In this document: positions 16,904 through 24,917 of the stretch, piece by piece
How the letters are laid out: each line of letters begins with the position of its first letter
Numbering within the stretch: position 1 is the stretch's first letter
NCBI GenBank assembly: GCA_028695395.1
Contig: JAQVJB010000010.1
Location: 1-28,826 of the forward strand
Reading direction: 5' to 3'
DNA from: Actinomycetota bacterium
GTDB lineage: Bacteria; Actinomycetota; Humimicrobiia; Humimicrobiales; Humimicrobiaceae
Length of the DNA: 28,826 bases
Notes under the pieces: generated by a model
The model's database searches: none
Told to the model about the DNA's origin: nothing
Seen by the model: the letters and a program-made list of their open reading frames with translations, nothing else
Position numbers and translations under genes: made by a program

Positions 16904-18153
16904 GATGTCTGGACAATATTCTTTTTCTTTGGATTTTTCAGGAAAATAAGGAGTATTATTGAGATAAATGAAAGCAAAGCTCCTGTAATAAATGCAATTT
17001 TAAAACCTGCCACTTTCCATATTAAACCAAAAATAACTGAAGCAGGAAGAGCAGTAATCCCGATTGAAAGATTATAAAAACCATAAGCCATGCCTCTGTT
17101 TACAGCTGGTACCAGGTCACCCACAAATGCTTTTTCAGCTCCTTCGGTAAATCCAAAAAATAATCCATAAAATGCGAAAAGCGCCCAGATGTGCCAGCTT
17201 TTATTTGAAAAAGCAAATCCGAAATAAGTTATACTATAAAAAATCCAGCCAATAGTAATCATTATTTTCCTGCTGATTTTATCTGAAAAATAACCGCCAA
17301 ACAGACTAAATACCGTTTTTGAAAGATGAAGAGTTGCCCATAACATAGGAATATATGCTGTTTTTATACCAAGGTCCGATGCCCGAAGCAGTAAAAAAGC
17401 ATCAGTAGAATTACCAAGAGTAAAAACAATTAAAATAGTAAGAAAATATTTGAACTTAAAATCAAGATTTTTGAAATCCTTAAAATCTATTATAGACCTT
17501 TTTTCCTTATTTACCCGGGAGAGTTCCTCTTCTTTAATTAATTCTGTATACCTGCTATTTTGAACCTCCCTGACACCGAAAATTATCAGTAATATAACAA
17601 TAATACCCGGAATATATGAAAGGAGGAATACCGTTTTTAAGTCAAGTAATACATAAGTTAGAAGAAGGCTTGCTATAAGCGGCCCTATTATTGCCCCGCT
17701 ATGATCCATTGCTCTCTGGAATCCAAAGGCAAAACCTCTTTTGTTTTCAGGTGCCAGGTCGCAAATCATTGCATCTCTGGGAGCAGTTCTTATGCCCTTT
17801 CCTACCCTGTCCGAAAACCTGAACCCAAGCAAAACACCCCAGGACCCCGATATCCCTATAAGTGGACGAATTATATTAGATAATGCGTATCCCAGCAAAA
17901 CAAATAATTTTCTCTTTTTTGCTTTATCTGATATCCAGCCCGAAAAAAGTTTTAAAATGCTATTGGTACTTTCTGCCAGTCCTTCTACAATACCTATGAA
18001 AGAGGCGCCAAGGCCAAGTCTTGACTTAATAAAAACAGGTATAAGAGGATATATCATTTCTGACGCAATGTCATTAAAAAAACTGACAATGCCCAGCACA
18101 TAAATACTTGTCCAGTTGCTGAAATTCTTTTCAGTTCCGTTTTTCCGTTTCAT
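16900..18153 (-). CDS. Major facilitator superfamily transporter
   Basis: The 417-residue protein has twelve predicted membrane helices. The MFS loop 2-3 motif appears as GWISDKAKKRKLF (about 76-88). The stretch FSDRVGKGIRTAPRDAMICD (about 131-150) marks an MFS subgroup usually annotated only as a putative drug or metabolite transporter. A charged central loop (ELIKEEELSRVNKEKRS) joins the two halves. I cannot infer its substrate. It is transcribed towards the V-ATPase operon and diverges from the YrdC/Sua5 gene across a 166-bp AT-rich gap that must hold both promoters. No Shine-Dalgarno match precedes the ATG. Confidence 0.9.
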   Translation of the reverse strand: MKRKNGTEKNFSNWTSIYVLGIVSFFNDIASEMIYPLIPVFIKSRLGLGASFIGIVEGLAESTNSILKLFSGWISDKAKKRKLFVLLGYALSNIIRPLIGISGSWGVLLGFRFSDRVGKGIRTAPRDAMICDLAPENKRGFAFGFQRAMDHSGAIIGPLIASLLLTYVLLDLKTVFLLSYIPGIIVILLIIFGVREVQNSRYTELIKEEELSRVNKEKRSIIDFKDFKNLDFKFKYFLTILIVFTLGNSTDAFLLLRASDLGIKTAYIPMLWATLHLSKTVFSLFGGYFSDKISRKIMITIGWIFYSITYFGFAFSNKSWHIWALFAFYGLFFGFTEGAEKAFVGDLVPAVNRGMAYGFYNLSIGITALPASVIFGLIWKVAGFKIAFITGALLSFISIILLIFLKNPKKKNIVQTS

Positions 18154-18319
18154 TTCACAGTTTTTATCAGTAACATACCTGAATTATTTTAATAAAGTCT
18201 TAATTTTACTACTTCACATATTTTGTTAAAATCTTTTTTAAAGGAATTTTATCACAGATAGACAATTGGGTAATCTTTGTAATTATTTTAATATTTTTAA
18301 ATAGAAATCTGGTTTTTAA

Positions 18320-18988
18320 ATGGAAAGCATGCCAAAAGATAAATTAATAAAAATAAATACATCGGATAATAATATTTTAAGGTCGCAGGTCAATGAGATA
18401 GCCGGTCTCTTAAATGAGGATAAGGTCATTATCCTTCCTGCAAAAACCATGTACGGGATAAGCGCAAGATATGACTCTGAAAAAGCGGCAGAAAAAATTT
18501 ATGAGATGAAGGAAAGGCCTGAAGAACTGCCTTTTATCATACTTATATCCAAAATAAAAACTCTTGATTTGCTGACTGCCGGGGACCTAAGCCATGCAAA
18601 ACCTGTGATAGACTTTTACTGGGATAAAAAAGATGTAAAACCTCTTACAATAATTTTTAAAAAAAATCCAGGTATCGAAAGATTCGCGGGAAAAAACAAA
18701 AAGACAATTGCGGTAAGAATGGCGGAATTCGCTTATATAAGGCAGATAATCGATAAATCAGCACCGATAATTTCTACAAGCGCAAACATATCCGGAACAG
18801 GTAAAAATCCTTTGGAAATATATCAGATTCCTGATAGAATTCTTAGAAATGCGGATATGATCATCGAGCATGAAAATAAGCTTCTAGGCAGGCAGTCCAC
18901 AATTATAGATATGAGCAGCAAGTCTTCTTTGCCTAAACTTATCAGGCAGGGAGCCGTACCTTTTGATGATATATTGCAAAAATTATAA
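18320..18988 (+). CDS. YrdC/Sua5-family protein, probable L-threonylcarbamoyladenylate synthase (divergent motifs)
   Basis: Family members (TsaC/Sua5) make threonylcarbamoyl-AMP from threonine, bicarbonate and ATP for t6A37 modification of tRNA. The 222-residue protein is a single YrdC domain without the extra Sua5 domain. STSANISG, STIIDMS and LIRQGAVPFDDI near the C-terminus fit the family well. The early motif usually read as P-T-(D/E)-T-x-Y-G-L is PAKTMYGI here (40-47), and the usual V-R-x-P-x-H-P is VRMAEFAY. It may be a true but diverged synthase, or a YciO-like paralog with another role. The position before glyA matches the usual sua5 neighbourhood. An alternative start is the Met at residue 4. 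No Shine-Dalgarno match is seen. Confidence 0.8.
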   Translation: MESMPKDKLIKINTSDNNILRSQVNEIAGLLNEDKVIILPAKTMYGISARYDSEKAAEKIYEMKERPEELPFIILISKIKTLDLLTAGDLSHAKPVIDFYWDKKDVKPLTIIFKKNPGIERFAGKNKKTIAVRMAEFAYIRQIIDKSAPIISTSANISGTGKNPLEIYQIPDRILRNADMIIEHENKLLGRQSTIIDMSSKSSLPKLIRQGAVPFDDILQKL

Positions 18989-19088
18989 ATAAAAATATAA
19001 TTATTAATTTGCTTTTTAAAAGTTTTGATTTGATATTTATATATATTTATTTTTTAGTTAATCTTATTTTTTTGGAAAGGAAAACCAA

Positions 19089-20351
19089 GTGCGAATTCTC
19101 AATATTGGAAGCCCGGTTTTAAATAATAAAGCCGATAAAGAAGTTGAAGCAATAATAAATAAGGAAATAGACAGGCAGAATAATAATATTACCCTTATTG
19201 CAAGCGAAAACTACGCTTCTCCTTCAGTTCTCAGTGCAATGAGTTCAGTCTTTACCAACAAATATGCAGAAGGATACCCAAAACACAGGTATTATGAAGG
19301 TTGCGAGTATGTAGATGAAATAGAGACTCTTGCAAAAAACAGACTTAATGAAGTATTTAACAGTGAGTACAGTAATGTGCAACCTCATTCGGGTGTCCAG
19401 GCAAATACTGCAGTATTTTTAGCAATACTTAAACCTCATGATAAGATTTTAAGCATGAGTCTTAAAGACGGAGGCCACTTAAGCCATGGTAATGTAATGA
19501 ATATCTCAGGACGTTATTACGAAATCCATTTTTATAATGTTGACAGAGAAACTGAACAGATAGATTATGAGAATATCAGAAAAATGGCAAAAGAGATAAG
19601 ACCGAAATTAATAATAGCAGGCGCCAGTTCATACCCGAGAATAATAGATTTTAAAAAATTCAGGGAGATAGCTGATGAAACAGGAGCTTATCTGATGGCT
19701 GATATTGCTCATATTGCCGGTCTTATAGCAGGCGAAGTACATCCGACATCAATAGGTCTTGCAGATTTTACGACAGGAACCACCCATAAGACTTTAAGAG
19801 GGCCAAGGGGAGGCTTCATAGTCTCAGATAAGAAATACTCTACACTTCTTGATACGGGAATATTCCCGGGCACACAGGGAGGGCCTCTTGTCCATATGAT
19901 TGCAGCCAAAGCCGTAGCTTTCAAAGAAGCTTTAGAACCTGATTTTAAAAAATATGCAAAGAACATAATTGAAAACTCAAAAATACTTTGCGACTATCTC
20001 AGAAATGACGGGTTTAAGATAGTTTCCGGCGGGACGGATAATCATCTTTTTTTAATCAATCTTGAACCCCTTGAAATGACTGGCCAGGATGCTTCATCGA
20101 CACTTGCTGCTCATAGTATTGTCCTGAATAAAAATGTTATTCCTTTTGACAAGCTTAACCCGACACTTACGAGTGGAATAAGGATAGGAACTGCAGCAGC
20201 CACTACCAGAGGCATGGGTAAAGAAGAAATGCTGAGGATTGGTGAGTGGATTTCATTTATACTTAAAAACTGGCAGAACAAGACAAAAATAGCTCCGATA
20301 AAGGAAAAAGCCAGAAAGCTTGCTTTGGATTATCCTGTCTATACATATTAA
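19089..20351 (+). CDS. glyA: Serine hydroxymethyltransferase
   Basis: GlyA is the PLP enzyme that converts serine and tetrahydrofolate to glycine and 5,10-methylene-tetrahydrofolate. The 420-residue protein shows LIASENYAS (36-44), the cofactor and substrate region HRYYEGCEYVDEIE (66-79), D205 and H208 in MADIAHIAGL, and the PLP lysine K234 in TTHKTLRGPRGG. The start is GTG with AAAGG about 12 bases upstream; this makes the N-terminus roughly ten residues longer than common GlyA proteins. Its product feeds purine, methionine and thymidylate synthesis, the last through ThyX in this window. An AT-rich 100-bp gap precedes it and a tandem repeat follows. Confidence 0.97.
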   Translation: MRILNIGSPVLNNKADKEVEAIINKEIDRQNNNITLIASENYASPSVLSAMSSVFTNKYAEGYPKHRYYEGCEYVDEIETLAKNRLNEVFNSEYSNVQPHSGVQANTAVFLAILKPHDKILSMSLKDGGHLSHGNVMNISGRYYEIHFYNVDRETEQIDYENIRKMAKEIRPKLIIAGASSYPRIIDFKKFREIADETGAYLMADIAHIAGLIAGEVHPTSIGLADFTTGTTHKTLRGPRGGFIVSDKKYSTLLDTGIFPGTQGGPLVHMIAAKAVAFKEALEPDFKKYAKNIIENSKILCDYLRNDGFKIVSGGTDNHLFLINLEPLEMTGQDASSTLAAHSIVLNKNVIPFDKLNPTLTSGIRIGTAAATTRGMGKEEMLRIGEWISFILKNWQNKTKIAPIKEKARKLALDYPVYTY

Positions 20352-20400
20352 AAAATAACCAATTAACATATTACTAATAGATTTATCTGTAGTTTATTTA
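20352..20400. other. Left flank of the repeat region, with a degenerate repeat unit
   Basis: Directly after glyA, 20382-20400 matches the 19-bp repeat at roughly 14 of 19 positions and looks like a decayed extra unit in register with the array. It overlaps the left arm of the 11-bp inverted repeat. No terminator hairpin is evident for glyA. Confidence 0.4.
20381..20391 (+). repeat. Left arm of 11-bp inverted repeat bracketing the tandem array
   Basis: ATTTATCTGTA here is the exact reverse complement of TACAGATAAAT at 20510-20520. The arms lie 118 bp apart and enclose the tandem units. Paired, they would form a stem with the array as the loop. In AT-rich DNA an 11-bp match over this distance is suggestive but not conclusive. 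Confidence 0.5.
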
Positions 20401-20495
20401 TATATAAGTAGCCTCTTTATATATAAGTAGTTTGTTTTTATATAAGTAGCCTCTTTATATAGAAGTGGCTTTTTTATATAGAAGTTGTTTGTTTA
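20401..20495 (+). repeat. Tandem repeat: five units of exactly 19 bp
   Basis: Units start at 20401, 20420, 20439, 20458 and 20477. Each opens with TATATAAGTAG or a close variant (TATAGAAGTGG, TATAGAAGTTG) and ends with a pyrimidine-rich tail. Units 1 and 3 are identical (tail CCTCTTTA); units 2 and 5 share a TTTGTTT tail, so the tails partly alternate. The array fills the gap between the convergent glyA and NhaD-like genes. It could be a minisatellite, a protein-binding array or part of a 3' control region. There are no spacers between the units. Confidence 0.9.
20473..20488 (+). repeat. 16-bp inverted repeat flanking the NhaD-like gene (copy 1, within the tandem array)
   Basis: TTTATATAGAAGTTGT, covering the junction of units 4 and 5, recurs exactly in reverse complement at 21871-21886 upstream of the NhaD-like gene. 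The two copies bracket that gene. Confidence 0.8.
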
Positions 20496-20509
20496 TTATA
20501 TTTTGAAAG

Positions 20510-20520
20510 TACAGATAAAT
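20510..20520 (-). repeat. Right arm of 11-bp inverted repeat bracketing the tandem array
   Basis: TACAGATAAAT is the exact reverse complement of 20381-20391. It lies 9 bp from the 3' end of the NhaD-like gene. Confidence 0.5.
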
Positions 20521-20529
20521 AGTAAATCA

Positions 20530-21834
20530 TCAATACCAGCCGATTATGTATTTAACATAAATGAGCACATTACACACTATTAAAGCAAGGATAGAGGCAG
20601 GGATTGCCAGCATTACCCATCTTCCCCAACCTATTATAGTACCTTTCTTTTCCATAGCTGAATATGCAACAACATTGGCAGACGCACCTATCGGTGTAAA
20701 ATTACCGCCTATATCTGTCCCGAGTGAAGTCGCCCATACCATTATTGATAGTGTCGGTACAGCAATTATTTTTGCAAGATCTCCAAGGACATAAGCCATT
20801 GATAATGCAAAAGGAACATTATCGACTACTCCGCTGGCAACTCCGGAGCCCCACATAAGAGTGCTCAGCAGTGCCATAGGATTATCCTGAAATGCATTGC
20901 TTACAAAGTTCGCTATTACTTTTATGGTTCCCGTATGTTCAATCCCGCCTACGACCATAAACAATCCTATAAAAAACAATATCACTTCATAATCTATTTT
21001 TACGATTATCTTTTCAGCTTTCTTGCCCATAAATGCAAGCATTATAAATCCGGGGAGCATAGAAGCCAGCGGGACTATAAGAGGTATTTTGAAATATTGT
21101 TCTATATAAGTATGTGTTGTCAGCAGTAATACCGCAGCTCCAAAAGCTATGAGACCTGCTTTAAATTCTTTCTTGTCAGTTATTGCAGCCGAAGGATCCA
21201 TTTTCTTTATTTCATCCAGGGGGACATTCCCTATTGCCTTTATCCTTTTTCTGTTGACAAGGAAACAATAACCCAGGGCAACTGCTCCTGCTATTATTGT
21301 TATCGGACCATTATGGGTAACAAAATCATTAAAGTAGAATCCAAGCTTAAGTCCAAGTATTACATTAGGGGGATCTCCTACAAGTGTTGCTGCGCCGCCT
21401 ATGTTTGCAAGGATAACTTCCGTAATTACAAGAGGAATCGGATCTATCCTTAGCATCCTGCACAGTTCAAAAGTCAGAGTGGCAAAAAACAGCATTACCG
21501 TTATGCTATCCATAAATCCCGAAAGCAGGAATGTAATAATCGGAAAAACCAGGAAAATCTTAATAGGAGAATATTTCAAAAGTCTTGCTATGATAAGTGC
21601 AAGATAGGTAAAGAATCCTGAATCAGAGAGAGCTGCCACTATTATAAACATTCCAAATAAAAGCCCTATTGTCTCCCAGCTGACATATCCTATCGCATCT
21701 TCCAAAGTATAGACTTTAAAGACTATTAAAAGTAATGCCCCTAAAAAAGCAATGACTGTCCTATTGATTTTTTCCGTAGCAATTACAACATATGTTGCTA
21801 GAAAAATGACCAATGATACTATTACAGGATTCAC
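20530..21834 (-). CDS. ArsB/NhaD-type ion transporter (Na+/H+ antiporter or anion permease)
   Basis: The 434-residue protein has about eleven to twelve membrane segments and the inverted two-half design of the ion transporter superfamily that includes ArsB, NhaD and the P protein. The first-half signature is GGAATLVGDPPNVI (about 149-162), and its counterpart in the second half is TDIGGNFTPIGASANVV. The family covers arsenite export, Na+/H+ exchange and anion uptake, and no residue here decides between them. The nearby Rnf and sodium-type ATPase make a NhaD-like sodium role attractive but unproven; no arsenic gene is adjacent. The start is GTG, preceded by a purine run (AAGAAGAAGAATAAGA). The gene converges on glyA across the tandem array and is bracketed by a 16-bp inverted repeat. 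Confidence 0.88.
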   Translation of the reverse strand: MNPVIVSLVIFLATYVVIATEKINRTVIAFLGALLLIVFKVYTLEDAIGYVSWETIGLLFGMFIIVAALSDSGFFTYLALIIARLLKYSPIKIFLVFPIITFLLSGFMDSITVMLFFATLTFELCRMLRIDPIPLVITEVILANIGGAATLVGDPPNVILGLKLGFYFNDFVTHNGPITIIAGAVALGYCFLVNRKRIKAIGNVPLDEIKKMDPSAAITDKKEFKAGLIAFGAAVLLLTTHTYIEQYFKIPLIVPLASMLPGFIMLAFMGKKAEKIIVKIDYEVILFFIGLFMVVGGIEHTGTIKVIANFVSNAFQDNPMALLSTLMWGSGVASGVVDNVPFALSMAYVLGDLAKIIAVPTLSIMVWATSLGTDIGGNFTPIGASANVVAYSAMEKKGTIIGWGRWVMLAIPASILALIVCNVLIYVKYIIGWY

Positions 21835-21870
21835 TCTTATTCTTCTTCTTAATTATTGTTTTAAAAAATG

Positions 21871-21886
21871 ACAACTTCTATATAAA
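21871..21886 (-). repeat. 16-bp inverted repeat flanking the NhaD-like gene (copy 2)
   Basis: ACAACTTCTATATAAA is the exact reverse complement of 20473-20488. It stands alone upstream of the NhaD-like gene start (21834), in the 151-bp AT-rich gap before prmC, where a promoter or regulator site for that gene would be expected. Confidence 0.8.
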
Positions 21887-21985
21887 TATTTTTGTGTAAT
21901 TATTTCTAAGAAATTGCACTAAAAATTCTAGAAAATTATAGCAAATTTAAAAATTATTACAAAAAGGAATACTTAAATTTATTTT

Positions 21986-22912
21986 TTAAATTATATATAA
22001 AGTAAATATCCTTTCAAGATTATTATAATCATTTTTAATCTGGTCCGAAGAACCTGGAAATATGTTTTTTGAAATTTCTTCAAGTTCTTTACAGGTCAAT
22101 GGATCTGTCTCAAAAATAATAAAAGCCTTTTCACTATTTATATAATCTTTTACTCTCTCAAGTATTGCCAAATAAACTTCCGTACCTTTAATGCCGGCAA
22201 TTAAAGCCTCGGCAGGTTCATATTTCCTGACTTCTTCCGGAAGACTGCCGAAATCTGCTTCTCTGATATATGGAGGATTGGAAATAATGATATCGAATGC
22301 CGAAGTAAAATTATTATCAAATCCTGAATTATTTTCCGGGATTATGTCGCAATTTATTAGTCTTAAAATATCCGGATAATCTTCCTTTAAAATCATCCTG
22401 GCATTTTTTTTGGCTACTTCAATTGCTTCAGGGCTTTTTTCAGTAGCAATAACAGAAAGGGATATTCCGGGACAGGTTTTCTTAATTTCAGTAATGATGC
22501 TTAAAGAGATTGCACCGCTGCCAGTGCCTATTTCGAGGATTTTTATTTTATTCTTTTTTAAAGAAAGTTCTTTGATTTTTTCAATCGCTTCATCTATGAG
22601 AAGCTCAGTCTCAGGACGTGGTATTAAAACCCTTTCATCCACAAAAAGTTTTAATTTCCTGAAATAAGATTCATTGGTCAGGTACTGTATAGGGATATTT
22701 TCCAGTCTTTTTGATATAAGTTCCCTATATTTTTTCAGCTGATAATCTTCAGGGATAAAATCATAATGCAGATATAGCTCCATTCTTGAGAAATTAAGGA
22801 TATACGAAAGGAGAAGTTCTGCGGAAAGCCTTGGATTATTGATGTTTTTCCGCTTAAAATAATCTATTGTCCATGTAATCAGTTTATTTACAGTCCAGAT
22901 TTGCTTCTGCAA
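21986..22912 (-). CDS. prmC: Peptide chain release factor N5-glutamine methyltransferase
   Basis: PrmC methylates the glutamine of the GGQ motif of release factors using S-adenosylmethionine, which speeds translation termination. The 308-residue protein has an N-terminal helical domain (1-80), the SAM motif ILEIGTGSGAISLS, and the substrate-gripping NPPY in DIIISNPPYIREADF. The family length is right. No ATG is suitably placed; the start is TTG, two bases after the prfA stop, with AGGGA inside the end of prfA. It is cotranscribed with its substrate gene prfA, the usual pairing. Confidence 0.95.
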   Translation of the reverse strand: MQKQIWTVNKLITWTIDYFKRKNINNPRLSAELLLSYILNFSRMELYLHYDFIPEDYQLKKYRELISKRLENIPIQYLTNESYFRKLKLFVDERVLIPRPETELLIDEAIEKIKELSLKKNKIKILEIGTGSGAISLSIITEIKKTCPGISLSVIATEKSPEAIEVAKKNARMILKEDYPDILRLINCDIIPENNSGFDNNFTSAFDIIISNPPYIREADFGSLPEEVRKYEPAEALIAGIKGTEVYLAILERVKDYINSEKAFIIFETDPLTCKELEEISKNIFPGSSDQIKNDYNNLERIFTLYII

Positions 22913-22914
22913 TT

Positions 22915-24003
22915 CTAAACAGTCCCTATCTGTTCAAGTTTCTTTTCTTCATCTTCAAGCTTTAATGCATCTATCAGTTCTTTCATCTCGCCTTCGAGTA
23001 TGGAGCTCAGCTGATGAGTCGTATAATTAATTCTGTGGTCGGTAATCCTGTTCTGGGGATAATTATAAGTTCTTATTCTTTCACTTCTATCCCCTGTACC
23101 TATCTGGGAGCGTCTCATCCGGGTTTCCTGGTCAAATTGTTTTTGCTGTTCTATTTCAAGCAGTTTAGCCCTGAGTATTTTTAATGCTCTTTCCTTATTC
23201 TGAAGTTGAGATTTTTCATCCTGGCATGATATTACGATTCCGGTAGGTATATGTGTGATTCTTACGGCAGAATCAGTAGTATTAACTGACTGCCCGCCGG
23301 GCCCGCTGGACCTGAAAACATCGATTCTTATTTGGTTAGGGTCTATCTGTATGTCTACATCTTCAGCTTCAGGCAAAACAGCTACTGTTACAGTTGAGGT
23401 ATGTATTCTCCCGCTTGACTCCGTCACGGGTATTCTCTGCACTCTGTGAACACCAGACTCATATTTCATGTCACCAAACGCACCCCTTCCGTTTATCTCA
23501 AAGATTATTTCCTTAAACCCTCCTATGCCCTGAGGATTAGAGCTAAGTACTTTATGCTGCCATCTTTTGCTTTCGGCATATCTTGCGTACATTCTATAAA
23601 GATCTCCTGCAAATAAGGCTGCCTCGTCCCCTCCTGCTCCACCTCTTATTTCAATAATTATATTTTTATTATCATTTGGGTCTTTAGGGGTAAGGAATTT
23701 TTTTATCTGTTTTTCTATCTTTTCTCTTTGCTTGATGCTGCCTGCCAGTTCTTCCTTAATAAATTCTTTCATTTCTTCATCTTTTTCATTTTTTAAAAGT
23801 TCTCTGGCATCTTCGATTGCGCTAATCTGCGTCCTGTATTTTTTTGCAAGATCTATTATCTCTTCAAGTTCAGATATTTTTTTGCCGCATTCCTTTATTG
23901 TTTCGATATCATTGCATTTACCGGCTTCAGCCATTTTCTGCATTATTTCAGAATAGCTATTTTCATAAACTTCTATTTTTTCAAGTAATTCAAATTCGGC
24001 CAT
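22915..24003 (-). CDS. prfA: Peptide chain release factor 1
   Basis: RF1 recognises UAA and UAG stop codons and triggers peptide release. With the start at 24003 the protein has 362 residues, the family norm. The codon-recognition tripeptide is PVT (192-194, of the RF1 PxT type, not the RF2 SPF) and the catalytic GGQ is at 236-238 in SSGPGGQSVN. A longer frame could start at 24024, inside the DUF1385 gene, but GGAG about ten bases before the ATG at 24003 and the family start (MAEFELLEK) favour the shorter form. The DUF1385 stop lies just upstream and prmC follows after 2 bp. Confidence 0.97.
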   Translation of the reverse strand: MAEFELLEKIEVYENSYSEIMQKMAEAGKCNDIETIKECGKKISELEEIIDLAKKYRTQISAIEDARELLKNEKDEEMKEFIKEELAGSIKQREKIEKQIKKFLTPKDPNDNKNIIIEIRGGAGGDEAALFAGDLYRMYARYAESKRWQHKVLSSNPQGIGGFKEIIFEINGRGAFGDMKYESGVHRVQRIPVTESSGRIHTSTVTVAVLPEAEDVDIQIDPNQIRIDVFRSSGPGGQSVNTTDSAVRITHIPTGIVISCQDEKSQLQNKERALKILRAKLLEIEQQKQFDQETRMRRSQIGTGDRSERIRTYNYPQNRITDHRINYTTHQLSSILEGEMKELIDALKLEDEEKKLEQIGTV

Positions 24004-24005
24004 AA

Positions 24006-24917
24006 TCAACACTCCGTATTGCATTCGGACTTTTTCAGGTCAGATTCAGCTTCCAGTACTTTTTTAAAAGAAGCAACTGCGACTTCTATCTGTTTATCAT
24101 CCGGTTCCCTTGTTGTCAGCTTTTGAAGAAGAAGCCCCGGTAAAAAAAATATTTTTACAAATTTATTGTCAGAATACTTTCCCGCAATCTTAATAAACTC
24201 AAAAGATATTCCTGCAATAACAGGTATGAGCAGAACCCTTGAAATTATTCTAAGATAAATAGGGGGTTTCCCAAGAATTGCAAATACAAAAACGGCGACA
24301 AACATGACTATCAGGAGAAAGTTTGTTCCGCATCTTACATGCATTGTCGTATATTTATTTATTTTTTCGGGTACAAGTTCTTCATTGTGTTCAAAGGCAG
24401 CAATTGTCTTGTGCTCTGCGCCATGATACTGGAAAAGTCTTCTTATATCTTTCAAAAGCGATATTATAAGTATATAAGACAGGAAAAGGAGAATCCTTAT
24501 AGCTCCTTCAGCCAGGTTAAATAGAAAGGAATTTTCAATCCTGGACTGAAAGCTCCTGCCGATAACAGTCGGCAAAACAAAAAAAATGCCCACAGTAAAA
24601 AGAACCGCTACAATTACTGAAATAGCCATATCCTTTTTAGAGAATTTGATTTCTTCCTCAGTTGATTCATTTATGGAGTAATTCAGTGCCCTGAAACCGA
24701 TTGCCATGCTTTCAACAAGCGAGACTGTCCCTCTTATAAAAGGCCAGCCCAAAAATTTATGTTTTTTTGATACCGGCTCAGATTTATAAAGATTTGTGGA
24801 AATAGTATCATCAGGCCTCCTGACAGCAATAGACCAGAAGTTTCTGCTTCTCATCATTACACCCTCTATAACAGCCTGCCCACCGATATCACAGACTCTT
24901 TTTTTTGATTCAGGCAT
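24006..24917 (-). CDS. DUF1385 family membrane protein (YqhQ-like)
   Basis: The family signature DIGGQAVIEGVMMRS is at the N-terminus (residues about 9-23 from this start), followed by several membrane helices and the conserved stretch QYHGAEHKTIAAFEHNEELV in the middle. HVRCGTNFLLIVM is also typical. The function of the family is not established. Counting from 24917 gives 303 residues, the usual size; an upstream Met at 25019 would add 34 residues lying over thyX and is rejected. It overlaps thyX by 8 bp and ends 2 bp before prfA, placing it in the same transcript. This DUF1385-prfA-prmC order recurs in many bacteria. Confidence 0.9.
   Translation of the reverse strand: MPESKKRVCDIGGQAVIEGVMMRSRNFWSIAVRRPDDTISTNLYKSEPVSKKHKFLGWPFIRGTVSLVESMAIGFRALNYSINESTEEEIKFSKKDMAISVIVAVLFTVGIFFVLPTVIGRSFQSRIENSFLFNLAEGAIRILLFLSYILIISLLKDIRRLFQYHGAEHKTIAAFEHNEELVPEKINKYTTMHVRCGTNFLLIVMFVAVFVFAILGKPPIYLRIISRVLLIPVIAGISFEFIKIAGKYSDNKFVKIFFLPGLLLQKLTTREPDDKQIEVAVASFKKVLEAESDLKKSECNTEC

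Noticed and set aside
20401..20495. Possible CRISPR array
   Set aside because: The 19-bp units abut directly with no unique spacers, are too short and AT-rich, and no cas gene is present.
20473..21886. Transposon carrying the NhaD-like gene
   Set aside because: The flanking 16-bp inverted repeats are suggestive, but there is no transposase, no visible target-site duplication, and one arm is part of a tandem array.
24004..24024. Longer prfA start at 24024
   Set aside because: It adds seven residues inside the DUF1385 coding end; the ATG at 24003 has a well-spaced GGAG and gives the normal RF1 length.
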